Assembly (NCBI RefSeq): GCF_019884785.1
Contig: NZ_CP082326.1
Location: forward strand, 1,977,355 to 2,041,354
DNA: 64,000 bases
Source: Crassaminicella profunda
GTDB taxonomy: Bacteria; Bacillota; Clostridia; Peptostreptococcales; Thermotaleaceae
Direction: 5' to 3'
The position numbers and the translations under genes are program-made. The notes under the pieces are model-generated. The model was not told the DNA's origin and made no database searches. It worked only from the letters and a program-made list of their open reading frames with translations. Shown here piece after piece: positions 46,461-54,991 of this stretch. Positions within the stretch are counted from its first letter, which is position 1; each line of letters begins with the position of its first letter.

Positions 46461-47487
46461 ACCACTGCATTTTTTTGCTTTCAACTACTTCTTCAATCTC
46501 ATGAGTTCTACTTCTCATCATTAAATTCACCACAGCTTCTCTTACATCACTATCATTATAAAGTATATTATAAATTTCAGTTGTGATAGGCATTTCTATA
46601 TTATATTCTTTAGATAGTTTATAAGCAACTGCTGTAGTAACTACACCTTCTACTACCATTCCTATTGAATTTACAGCATCTTCTAACTTTTTGCCTTGCC
46701 CAATTTGAATACCACATCGTCTATTTCTACTATGCATACTCGTACATGTTACAATTAAATCTCCAATACCCGTTAAACCTGCAAAGGTATTAAGCTCTGC
46801 ACCCATTACTTGACCCAGTCTTGAGATTTCAGTAATCCCTCTAGTCATAAGAGCAGCTTTTGCATTGTCTCCAAAACCTAAACCATCGGATATTCCAGCT
46901 CCTAAAGCAATAACATTTTTAAGAGAACCTCCAAGCTCAACACCAATAACATCTGGATTGGTATATACTCTTAATTTAGGAGATATAAATACATCTTGTA
47001 TATACTCTGCAACAGTTTTTTCACTTGATGCTACAACCAATGTAGTAGGCATATCTCTACATACTTCTTCAGCATGAGATGGCCCTGATAAAACAGCAAA
47101 AGCATTCTTTGGTAATTCTTCTTTCACCACTTCTGATATTCTAAGCAGTGTAGTATTTTCCAATCCTTTTGCAACATTTACAATAATTTGCTTTTCATTG
47201 GCTACATCTTTAAAATTACTAATTACTTTTCGTACCGCTTGAGAAGAAACTGCTAGCAATATAATATCTGCATCCTTCACAGCACCACAGATATCTTGAA
47301 ACAACTCAATATTATTAGGTAGAATGACTCCTGGTAAATATTTGATATTTTCTCTTGCTTTTTTCATTTGCAAAAATTGTTCTTCATTTCTCATCCATAA
47401 CTTTACATCATGCCCCTTTTTAGAAAGGGCAACAGCTAAAGCCGTCCCCCAGCTGCCTGCTCCAATTACACTGATACTTGATTTCAT
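46459..47487 (-). CDS. gpsA: Glycerol-3-phosphate dehydrogenase [NAD(P)+]
   Basis: Makes sn-glycerol-3-phosphate, the backbone for phospholipids. It has 342 residues: VIGAGSWGTALAVALSKKG, VNVAKGLENTTL, GPSHAEEV, the catalytic Lys region GGSLKNVIALGAGISDGL and GLTGIGDLIVTCTS. The ATG has AGGGGGG. It is the third gene of the DUF512-der-gpsA unit, whose first gene carries a FapR box. plsY, often between der and gpsA in clostridia, is absent from this locus. Confidence 0.97.
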   Translation of the reverse strand: MKSSISVIGAGSWGTALAVALSKKGHDVKLWMRNEEQFLQMKKARENIKYLPGVILPNNIELFQDICGAVKDADIILLAVSSQAVRKVISNFKDVANEKQIIVNVAKGLENTTLLRISEVVKEELPKNAFAVLSGPSHAEEVCRDMPTTLVVASSEKTVAEYIQDVFISPKLRVYTNPDVIGVELGGSLKNVIALGAGISDGLGFGDNAKAALMTRGITEISRLGQVMGAELNTFAGLTGIGDLIVTCTSMHSRNRRCGIQIGQGKKLEDAVNSIGMVVEGVVTTAVAYKLSKEYNIEMPITTEIYNILYNDSDVREAVVNLMMRSRTHEIEEVVESKKMQW

Positions 47488-47551
47488 TGTAAACCCCCCT
47501 ATTTATAATCAAGATTTACTTTATTTTAAATTCAGTACCATAAAACCACCC

Positions 47552-48874
47552 TTATAGATCTTCGCCCTTTTCTCTATGTATTATGCTCATTGGAGTTCCT
47601 TCAAACCCAAAAGCTTCTCTAATCTTATTTTCAATATATCTTGTATAAGAAAAATGGGTAAGTTCTTTGTCATTTACAAAAATAACAAATTTAGGTGGTC
47701 TCACAGAAATTTGTGTAACATAGAAAATCTTTAGTCTTTTTCCTTTATCTGATGGTGGTTGATTTAATAAGATTGCTTCTCCAATCACATCATTCAATCT
47801 ACCCGTTGGCACTCTCATTGCATGCTGATTTGAAACAAATTTTATCGTTTCTAAAATTTGATGTACTCTTTGTTTTGTAACTGCTGAAACAAAAAGAATT
47901 GGTGCATACGGCATAAAAGCTAATTCCTGTCTAATATCTTTTGTATATTGATTCATAGTATTTGTTTCTTTCTCTACCAAATCCCATTTATTCACAACAA
48001 TAAGGGTAGCTTTTCCTTCTTCATGAGCGTAACCTGCAATTTTTTTATCTTGTTCCGTTACCCCTTCTGTAGCATCAATCATCAACATACATACACTTGC
48101 TCTCTCTATTGCGTTAAGGGATCTGATAACACTATATTTCTCAATATTTTCATTTACTTTACTTTTTCTTCTTATTCCTGCAGTATCAATAAATACATAT
48201 TCATCTTCACCATGAGTAAATGGCGTATCAATAGCATCTCTAGTAGTTCCTGCAATTTCACTTACAATAACTCTTTCTTCCCCTAAAATAGTATTGATAA
48301 TAGAGGATTTTCCAACATTAGGCTTACCAATAACCGCTACCCTGATCATATCTTCTTCATAATCTTCTTCATGTTTTTCAGGGAAGTTTGCAATAACCTC
48401 ATCTAACAAATCTCCAAGTCCTAAAGCATTTGTGGATGAAATCGCCAATGGATCTCCTAATCCTAATTGATAAAAATCATAAAAAGAATCTGGCAATTTG
48501 TGTGTATCTACTTTATTCACAACTAAAAGGACAGGTTTTCCTGTTCGTCTAAGTAAATTTCCTATTTCCTCATCTGCAGCTACAAGTCCTGTTCTTCCAT
48601 CTACCATAAAAAGAATTACATCGGCTGTTTGAATTGCTAATTTTGCTTGATTTCTCATTTGTGATAAAATAATATCCTTTGACTCAGGTTCTAATCCGCC
48701 TGTATCAATTAAAGTAAAATGATGATTTAACCATTCAACTTCTGTATAAATTCTATCTCTTGTAACACCTGGTTTATCTTCTACTATCGCTATTCTTTTC
48801 CCAGCAAGCTTATTGAAAAAAGCTGATTTCCCTACATTCGGTCTTCCGACTATTGCTACAACTGGCTTAGCCAT
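47552..48874 (-). CDS. der: Ribosome-associated GTPase Der (EngA)
   Basis: Double-GTPase for 50S assembly. It has 440 residues: first G domain GRPNVGKSAFFN, DTGGL, NKVD; second GKPNVGKSSIIN, DTAGIRRKSK, NKWDLVE; C-terminal KH-like domain. The ATG at 48874 follows GGAGGTG; a longer frame to 48898 overlaps the stop of the upstream gene. It is 23 bp after the DUF512 gene and precedes gpsA. Confidence 0.97.
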   Translation of the reverse strand: MAKPVVAIVGRPNVGKSAFFNKLAGKRIAIVEDKPGVTRDRIYTEVEWLNHHFTLIDTGGLEPESKDIILSQMRNQAKLAIQTADVILFMVDGRTGLVAADEEIGNLLRRTGKPVLLVVNKVDTHKLPDSFYDFYQLGLGDPLAISSTNALGLGDLLDEVIANFPEKHEEDYEEDMIRVAVIGKPNVGKSSIINTILGEERVIVSEIAGTTRDAIDTPFTHGEDEYVFIDTAGIRRKSKVNENIEKYSVIRSLNAIERASVCMLMIDATEGVTEQDKKIAGYAHEEGKATLIVVNKWDLVEKETNTMNQYTKDIRQELAFMPYAPILFVSAVTKQRVHQILETIKFVSNQHAMRVPTGRLNDVIGEAILLNQPPSDKGKRLKIFYVTQISVRPPKFVIFVNDKELTHFSYTRYIENKIREAFGFEGTPMSIIHREKGEDL

Positions 48875-48897
48875 GAAAACACCTCCAGTATTTATCA

Positions 48898-50217
48898 TTA
48901 TTTTATTATTTTGTCAACAAAATCTTTTCCATCTACTTTTGTGACCGTTACTTTTATATTTAATGCTTTTTCTACATCCTCTACCGTTAGATCATCCAAA
49001 AAAATTGGTTCATCACTCTTTAACATACATGACGGTATCACTAATTTTTCTCCTAATTCCTTATTGCTTAATTGTTCAATTAGATCTGTTCCTGTAATTA
49101 GACCTGCTACCGTAATGGTCTCTCCAAAAAAGTTGTTTTTAATTTCAAACACATTGATTTTTAAGTCATTAAACTTTTTCTCCATTTCCTTACATAGCCG
49201 AGTCATAAAAGCCTTTGCGGATTTTCCAGTAGCAATACTCACTTCTTTATTTTCCATATTTCTTATATTCAATTCTTTTAAATAAGCAATTATTTCATAT
49301 TCAAACTTAGCCATAAGCCCTACGCCATTTTCTATCTGTGGAAACCCTTCATAATCTTCATAATCAGGAATTTTTCTATTCGCAAGAACATAAAACTCAT
49401 CTGATAAATATGCAAAACGGGTATTTATTTTCTCTAACAAATTATTTTGCCATTCTTCTACCTGCTCGATTACTTCTGTTGATGATTCCTTATCAAAAAT
49501 GGTCAATGGATATAATCCTTCTCTAAATTTAGTTATTCCTACGGGAACAATGGCTAAACTCTGCATACTTGGATAAAGATTAGATAAATCTCTAATGGTT
49601 TTATCTAAATTTGCCTGATCATTTACATCTTTACACAAAACGATTTGTCCATTCATACTAATTCCTGCATCTGCGAGCCTTTGTAGTCTCTCATAAATAT
49701 TTTTAGCATTTTTATTGCTTAACATTTTCACCCGGAGTTCTGGGTCTGTCGTATGAATAGATATATTAATAGGACTAATTCTATATTTTATGATCTTTTG
49801 TATATCTGTTTCAGACATATTCGTCAATGTAATAAAATTTCCTTGAAGAAATGAAAGTCTCGAATCATCATCCTTAAAATATAAGGTTTTTCTCATATCT
49901 TTAGGCAGTTGATCTATGAAACAAAACATACATTTATTCTTACAACTTCTTGCTTGATCAATAATTGGATTTTCAAATTCAATCCCCAAATCTTCATCGA
50001 AATCTTTATAAATTGTATACTTTTTTACTACTCCATCTTTTTTTTCAATCTCAATTTCCAAATATTCATCTGCTATTAAAAACATATATTCAATAATATC
50101 TTCAATATATTCATTATTTATTTTTAGTAGCTTATCGCCCTGTTCTATTCCTAATTTTTGAGCTTTACTTTCTGGATAAATTTTAGAAATAACATTTTTC
50201 TGCTCCTGCTCTTCCAC
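48898..50217 (-). CDS. DUF512 protein, PDZ plus radical-SAM-like
   Basis: 439 residues. A PDZ-like N-terminus (about 1-65, AQKLGIEQGDKLLKIN) is followed by a CX3CX2C motif (CKNKCMFC, about residue 93), suggesting a radical-SAM 4Fe-4S site, then the DUF512 domain. The family is conserved beside der in clostridia; its substrate is unknown. The GTG at 50217 is 8 nt from AGGTG; a GTG at 50226 is the alternative. A FapR box and extended -10 lie directly upstream. Confidence 0.85.
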   Translation of the reverse strand: MEEQEQKNVISKIYPESKAQKLGIEQGDKLLKINNEYIEDIIEYMFLIADEYLEIEIEKKDGVVKKYTIYKDFDEDLGIEFENPIIDQARSCKNKCMFCFIDQLPKDMRKTLYFKDDDSRLSFLQGNFITLTNMSETDIQKIIKYRISPINISIHTTDPELRVKMLSNKNAKNIYERLQRLADAGISMNGQIVLCKDVNDQANLDKTIRDLSNLYPSMQSLAIVPVGITKFREGLYPLTIFDKESSTEVIEQVEEWQNNLLEKINTRFAYLSDEFYVLANRKIPDYEDYEGFPQIENGVGLMAKFEYEIIAYLKELNIRNMENKEVSIATGKSAKAFMTRLCKEMEKKFNDLKINVFEIKNNFFGETITVAGLITGTDLIEQLSNKELGEKLVIPSCMLKSDEPIFLDDLTVEDVEKALNIKVTVTKVDGKDFVDKIIK

Positions 50218-50243
50218 AATAAACACCTACTTAAAATCTAGTT

Positions 50244-50260
50244 TTAGTACCTGATACTAA
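50244..50260. promoter_or_regulatory. fapR box: FapR operator before DUF512-der-gpsA
   Basis: TTAGTACCTGATACTAA, base-for-base identical to the box at 6506-6522. It lies one base downstream of the -10 (TATAAT), over the transcription start, as at fapR. Two identical 17-mers in this setting in one 64-kb window are very unlikely by chance. Confidence 0.88.
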
Positions 50261-50261
50261 T

Positions 50262-50267
50262 ATTATA
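50262..50267 (-). promoter_or_regulatory. Extended -10 of the DUF512-der-gpsA operon
   Basis: Minus-strand TGATATAAT: an extended -10 with the TGn element, weak -35 (ATGTAT-like), placed next to the FapR box. A second possible promoter (TTGACG-18-TAAGAT) lies farther upstream. Confidence 0.6.
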
Positions 50268-50341
50268 TCATAAAAATCATCTTTATACATCCTGACTTAT
50301 AATCTTATCATGTCCTTTTATGTATCGTCAAGAACATCATT

Positions 50342-50536
50342 TTAATGTTTCACAACAACATATGAACCATTTTCAAGATCATGTACCATTCCCATTGTAA
50401 TTTTAGATACTAAAAGCGCAATCCTTTCTTTTTTTTCTTCTGATTGTGCATAAAACACAGGTACTGTTGTTGTAGATATCATGCTTCTATCCGTGGTGAT
50501 AATGGCAATAATATTATCTTTAATTCCAAAATCCAT
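50342..50536 (-). CDS. Small partner of YIEGIA protein (capping subunit family)
   Basis: 64 residues, beginning MDFGIKDNIIAIITTDRSMISTT; its C-terminus ends YVVVKH. It overlaps the YIEGIA gene stop by 1 bp (TAATG), so the two are translationally coupled. The family is annotated as a capping complex subunit for YIEGIA in clostridia and bacilli, but the role is not established to my knowledge. No membrane segment is obvious. Confidence 0.75.
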   Translation of the reverse strand: MDFGIKDNIIAIITTDRSMISTTTVPVFYAQSEEKKERIALLVSKITMGMVHDLENGSYVVVKH

Positions 50537-51471
50537 TAAAGTTCTCCTTTCAACTCGTTATTTTCTTTTGATCCTATCTTTGACTCTAAAGGTTTTCTTT
50601 TTGCAGTTTCCAAAACTGGGGTTTTATTTACTGCCTCTACCAATAAATCCATATTAGGTTCCATAGGTATAATGGCCATAACAATATTTCCATTATGAGG
50701 ATTTCTCCTAGCAATAGGCGTAAAATCTGGTTCATCCACATCCTTTCGAATACCTAGTTGAATTGCAGCATTATGCTGTACTGCTTGTCTTTGTCCCATA
50801 TTAGCAAGGGTTGCTCTAGCATTTGCATCATTGGGTATGATTTCTACAGCAATTCCCCTTTCTTCGTAAATTTTTCTTGATCCTTTTAGGCCTATATTCA
50901 TAATCACAACATCATTTACCATAAGTAACGGTCCATCGAAATGAATATGCGCAGGCATTACCTGGGCGATTTCCACAATTAATTGTCTTGATAGCAATTT
51001 TTTCAATGCCACTGCTGTGATAGATCCTATAAATATCCCAAAAAATATTTGCAAATAAATAGGTAATTTTATTATTTTTATAAAATAAAATGTAATACTT
51101 GTCATCAGTGAAGTAATAATAACCATATAGTTTCTAGCTTCAAAAGCTTTTGCAATATCTTCGATATAAGCTGTTCCTCTTGGAATTAGCTCCGTCCCCT
51201 CTATATTATCAAGACTTTGTCTTTCCATATTTCGAACATCTCTAAATTGTTGGGCTGCTAAGGCTAGAAAAGTCACTGCACTATATTCCTTTTGCACCAA
51301 TGCAGGTAATGCTACAGCACCTAATGATGCTGCAATCACGCCTAATGTTAAATGGGAAATCAATCCTTGTGGATAACTAGGATATTGTCTTTGATCAATT
51401 CGAATCATATAAATTCTTGCTAACAACCCCATTCCTAGCGATAAAATAATTTGAACACCAAATTCATCCAT
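50536..51471 (-). CDS. YIEGIA family membrane protein
   Basis: 311 residues: several hydrophobic segments in the first half (about 5-20, 38-60, 108-130, 132-152), then a soluble part. The eponymous motif reads PRGTAYIEDIAKAFEARNY (Asp for the usual Gly). The ATG at 51471 is 6 nt after GGAGG; the ATG at 51477 is too close. YIEGIA proteins occur in spore formers near spoIVA/der; function not known. Coupled to the small partner gene. Confidence 0.8.
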   Translation of the reverse strand: MDEFGVQIILSLGMGLLARIYMIRIDQRQYPSYPQGLISHLTLGVIAASLGAVALPALVQKEYSAVTFLALAAQQFRDVRNMERQSLDNIEGTELIPRGTAYIEDIAKAFEARNYMVIITSLMTSITFYFIKIIKLPIYLQIFFGIFIGSITAVALKKLLSRQLIVEIAQVMPAHIHFDGPLLMVNDVVIMNIGLKGSRKIYEERGIAVEIIPNDANARATLANMGQRQAVQHNAAIQLGIRKDVDEPDFTPIARRNPHNGNIVMAIIPMEPNMDLLVEAVNKTPVLETAKRKPLESKIGSKENNELKGEL

Positions 51472-51556
51472 AAACATCCTCCTAAGTTTTCTATATGTTT
51501 CTATTATTATTTGTTTTTTAATTGGTTTTATGAGAAATAAGTCTTTAAAAAAAAAG

Positions 51557-51581
51557 AAAACCCTTCTCTAAGAAGAGCTTT
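51557..51581 (-). terminator. Terminator after phoU
   Basis: AAAGCTCTTCT-TAG-AGAAGGGTTTT, 11-bp stem with two wobble pairs, then TCTTTTTTTT on the minus strand. Confidence 0.82.
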
Positions 51582-51595
51582 CCCATTATTTTTTA

Positions 51596-52246
51596 TTATT
51601 TCATCCAATAATCTCCTGTTTGAATATATACAACCTTCTCACATACATTTTTAGCATAGTCTGCAATTCTCTCAATATGAGAACAAATGAATAAAAAGTA
51701 AGTAGACTGGGTAATTTTCTTTGGATCTTCCATCATATAAGTAAGAAGTTCCCTATATATTTGCTTATATATTTCGTCCACCGTTTCATCTAATTCCCAG
51801 GTATTTTTCGCAAGAACTACATCCTTTTTTACAAATGCGTCCAAAGATTTTTTCACCATATCTGTTGCTAAATCTGCCATCCTTGGTATATCTATTAATG
51901 ATTTCATATATTTTTCATTGACCATTTTTATAGTAATTTTAGCAATATCTACAGCATGATCTGCCATTCTTTCAAGATCTGCAATTAATCTTAAAATCGA
52001 GCAAATTTCTCTTAAATCAATAGCCATAGGCTGTTGGGTAGCAATTAATTTAATGCATTTATCTTCAATTTCTTCTTCTAGCTTATTTGTAGCCTTATCT
52101 CCATTGATTACTTTTTCTGCAAGAACAACATCTTGATCCTTTAAAGATTTTATTGCACTGAGTATAGCTTCTTCTGCCATACTTCCGAGCTTTAATAAAT
52201 CATTATGAAGCTTTGCTAACTCATTTGCTAATTGTAATCTTGGCAT
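51596..52246 (-). CDS. phoU: Phosphate signalling complex protein PhoU
   Basis: 216 residues, all helical, two PhoU repeats (GSMAEEAILSAIKSL and MADLATDMVKKSLDAF) with typical acidic metal-binding motifs (ADLERMADHAVDIA, SHIERIADYAKNV). It links the Pst transporter to PhoR. Three consecutive ATGs are present; the third (52246) is 6 nt from GGAGG. It is the last gene of pstCAB-phoU. Confidence 0.95.
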   Translation of the reverse strand: MPRLQLANELAKLHNDLLKLGSMAEEAILSAIKSLKDQDVVLAEKVINGDKATNKLEEEIEDKCIKLIATQQPMAIDLREICSILRLIADLERMADHAVDIAKITIKMVNEKYMKSLIDIPRMADLATDMVKKSLDAFVKKDVVLAKNTWELDETVDEIYKQIYRELLTYMMEDPKKITQSTYFLFICSHIERIADYAKNVCEKVVYIQTGDYWMK

Positions 52247-52266
52247 CATCATCCCTCCATCCTTTT

Positions 52267-53028
52267 TTAACCAAATCTTCCCGTAATATAGTCTTCTGTT
52301 CTTTTATCTTTAGGCTTAGAAAAAATATTATCCGTTGCATCCATTTCTACAATCTCTCCATTTAAGAAAAAGGCCGTATCATCTGATACTCTTCCTGCTT
52401 GCTGCATGTTATGTGTAACAATGACGATTGTATAATCTTTTTTTAATTCATCTAATAAATTCTCTACCTTTAAGGTTGATATCGGATCTAATGCTGAAGT
52501 TGGTTCATCCATTAATATTACATCTGGTTCAACGGCTAAGCATCTTGCAATGCATACTCTTTGCTGTTGCCCACCAGATAACCCTAAAGCAGGTTTATCT
52601 AATCGATCCTTCACTTCATCCCAAAGGGCTGCTCCTTTTAAACTTTTTTCTACGATTTCATCTAATGTTGATTTATCTTTTATCCCATGAACTTTTGGTC
52701 CATAAGCTATATTTTCATATATTGTTTTAGGAAATGGATTAGGCTTTTGAAAGACCATCCCCACATTTTTTCTTAAATTGATTAAATCACATTGATCACT
52801 ATAAATATCTAAACCATCTATAATAATTTGCCCATTAATTTTTACATGATCAATCAAATCATTCATTCTATTTAAAGTTCTTAAAAATGTTGATTTTCCA
52901 CATCCAGAAGGACCGATGAGGGCCGTTACTTTATTTTTCTTAATATCTATATTGATATCTGTTAATGCTTGAAATTCTCCATAAAAAAGATTTAAATTTT
53001 TCACCCTGATCTTAGGATTGTTTGACAT
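52267..53028 (-). CDS. pstB: Phosphate ABC transporter ATP-binding protein
   Basis: 253 residues: Walker [15 protein letters not shown]-loop [16 protein letters not shown], signature [13 protein letters not shown], Walker [14 protein letters not shown]-loop VTHNM. The ATG at 53028 is 9 nt past GGAG; the earlier ATG at 53037 is directly on it. Lies between pstA and phoU. Confidence 0.97.
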   Translation of the reverse strand: MSNNPKIRVKNLNLFYGEFQALTDINIDIKKNKVTALIGPSGCGKSTFLRTLNRMNDLIDHVKINGQIIIDGLDIYSDQCDLINLRKNVGMVFQKPNPFPKTIYENIAYGPKVHGIKDKSTLDEIVEKSLKGAALWDEVKDRLDKPALGLSGGQQQRVCIARCLAVEPDVILMDEPTSALDPISTLKVENLLDELKKDYTIVIVTHNMQQAGRVSDDTAFFLNGEIVEMDATDNIFSKPKDKRTEDYITGRFG

Positions 53029-53044
53029 ATTTTTCATCTCCTTT

Positions 53045-53932
53045 CTAAGATGCAGCCTTGGTATTTTTCATATATTTATTTGCAATCATATTAGCTGAAA
53101 AATTAATCAGCAAGACAAATATAATGAGTACAGATGCTGTTGCAAAAGTTTTTTCTTTTGATAAACCTTCTGAAGCTAACAAATATAGATGGACAGACAT
53201 GGTTCTAGCAGGATCCATAATTGTTTTAGGTACTCCTAAAGAACTCCCTGCTGTCAGCATCACTGCAGCTGTTTCTCCTACAGCTCTACCGATTCCTAAT
53301 ATAAGTCCTGTTAATATTCCAGATACACTACTTGGAAGTACTACCTTCACAATCGTCTCCCATTTTGTAGCCCCAAGGGCTAGACTACCTTCTCTGAAGG
53401 ATCTTGGAACAGTTTTAATTGATTCTTCTGTAGCACGAATAAGTGTGGGAAGAATCATCAAAGCTAGTGTTAATCCTCCTGATAAAATGGACCATCTTAG
53501 TTTTAAAAATATTACAAAGAATACAAATCCAAATAATCCAAATATAATAGAAGGGATTCCTGCCAATGTTTCAGTCCCAAATCTTATAATCTTTACAAAT
53601 TTATTTTCTTTAGCATATTCAGTTAAATAAATAGCTGCACAAACTCCTATTGGTGTAGCTATGGCAATGGATACAAGGGTTAGGTATATGGTTCCAACGA
53701 TAATAGAAAAAATTCCGCCGCGTCTTCCCATACTTTTGGGGTCTTGTATAAAAAAGTTTAAATCTATATGTTTTACTCCATTGATTAATACATATCCAAT
53801 AATAGATAATACAGCTAGAATCGTTAATGTTGCTACAATATATACCCATAGATAAGCTATTTTTTCTTTTATTTTTATATTTTTCTTATCTATAGTTAAT
53901 TTTCCAGTATGCGTCTTTGTATCTACAACCAT
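53045..53932 (-). CDS. pstA: Phosphate ABC transporter permease PstA
   Basis: 295 residues with six hydrophobic segments and the permease loop [21 protein letters not shown]-terminal extension is charged ([20 protein letters not shown]). Four base pairs after pstC. Confidence 0.95.
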   Translation of the reverse strand: MVVDTKTHTGKLTIDKKNIKIKEKIAYLWVYIVATLTILAVLSIIGYVLINGVKHIDLNFFIQDPKSMGRRGGIFSIIVGTIYLTLVSIAIATPIGVCAAIYLTEYAKENKFVKIIRFGTETLAGIPSIIFGLFGFVFFVIFLKLRWSILSGGLTLALMILPTLIRATEESIKTVPRSFREGSLALGATKWETIVKVVLPSSVSGILTGLILGIGRAVGETAAVMLTAGSSLGVPKTIMDPARTMSVHLYLLASEGLSKEKTFATASVLIIFVLLINFSANMIANKYMKNTKAAS

Positions 53933-53936
53933 TTCT

Positions 53937-54821
53937 CTACTTCGCCCCCAATCTTTTCATGGTTCCTGTTGCTGTAATATTAAGTAACATAATAAATACA
54001 AACAGAATAATCCCTGTAGCAAACAATGCCTTTTGATGCATAGGTGTTGCATATCCCATCTCCATAGCAATGGTTCCTGTTAATGTAGCAACAGAATCTA
54101 ACACACTACCTGGAATTTTAGGCATATTCCCCGTAATAAGAATTACTGCCATGGTTTCTCCAACAGCCCTACCCATTCCTAACACAACAGATGTGATAAT
54201 TCCAGATTTCGCTGCTGGAATGATTACTTTTATAATCGTTTCAAAATGAGATGCACCTAAAGCAAGAGAACCTTGTTTATACTCAACAGGTACAGATCTT
54301 ATAGCATTTTCAGAAATATTCACAATAGTTGGTAGAATCATAATGGCAAGAATCATAGCTCCTGCTAGAATACTATACCCAGATGTATAAGCATCTGGAT
54401 TTACCTTCTGTATAATAGGTAATATATACATTCTTATAAAAGGAACTAGAATGGATAATCCAAAAAAACCATATACAACAGAGGGTATTCCTGCTAACAA
54501 TTCAACAGATGGCTTAAATACTTTCACAATAGATTTTGGAGCAATTTCAGCTAAAAATACTGCACAAGTTATGCCCATAGGAACGCCTATTAGTAAAGCC
54601 CCTAAAGTTACTGATATAGATCCCATGATCATTGGAAAAGCTCCATATTCTCCATTTGTAGGTGCCCATGTTTTTCCAAATAGAAAATTGATTACACCAT
54701 ACTCTTTAAGAATCGGTACTCCCTCTTTGAAGATAAATAAAGTAATTACAAATACAGATAAAGTTGCCACTGCTGCACAAATCAAGAGCATTGTCTCAAT
54801 GATTTTCTCGTATTTTTTCAT
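53937..54821 (-). CDS. pstC: Phosphate ABC transporter permease PstC
   Basis: 294 residues, six hydrophobic segments, permease loop KQGSLALGASHFETIIKVIIP, PstC-type start and end. Between its start and pstS are a strong hairpin and a three-repeat PhoP-like box, so pstCAB-phoU may have its own promoter besides read-through from pstS. Confidence 0.95.
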   Translation of the reverse strand: MKKYEKIIETMLLICAAVATLSVFVITLFIFKEGVPILKEYGVINFLFGKTWAPTNGEYGAFPMIMGSISVTLGALLIGVPMGITCAVFLAEIAPKSIVKVFKPSVELLAGIPSVVYGFFGLSILVPFIRMYILPIIQKVNPDAYTSGYSILAGAMILAIMILPTIVNISENAIRSVPVEYKQGSLALGASHFETIIKVIIPAAKSGIITSVVLGMGRAVGETMAVILITGNMPKIPGSVLDSVATLTGTIAMEMGYATPMHQKALFATGIILFVFIMLLNITATGTMKRLGAK

Positions 54822-54868
54822 ATCAAAACGCCTCCCAAATTTATAATAATATGCATTCTTTATATAAA

Positions 54869-54897
54869 GATTAATTCTGTGTTAAATTCATGTTAAA
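54869..54897 (-). promoter_or_regulatory. pho box: PhoP-type box before pstC
   Basis: On the minus strand TTTAACATGAA, TTTAACACAGA and ATTAATCTTTA are three 11-bp units with the TTAACA-like core at positions 54891-54897, 54880-54886 and 54869-54875. The regular 11-bp phase matches Firmicute PhoP boxes. It lies 48 bp upstream of pstC. Confidence 0.75.
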
Positions 54898-54914
54898 CAC
54901 AAAAAAGAATTTTA

Positions 54915-54955
54915 AAATAAGCATAAGACAGTTAAAAACCGTCTTATGCTTATTT
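54915..54955 (-). terminator. Hairpin between pstS and pstC
   Basis: AAATAAGCATAAGAC/GTCTTATGCTTATTT, 15-bp perfect stem with an 11-nt loop; then TAAAATTCTTTTTTG. Probably a terminator or attenuator that raises pstS levels above the permease genes. Confidence 0.82.
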
Positions 54956-54991
54956 CATAGGAGGATATTCAATCCATCATGTTTTGCAAAA

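Noticed and set aside
53058-53630. 190-codon plus-strand frame opposite pstA
   Set aside because: Completely inside pstA, whose family motifs are intact; no ribosome site or recognisable motif. A shadow ORF.
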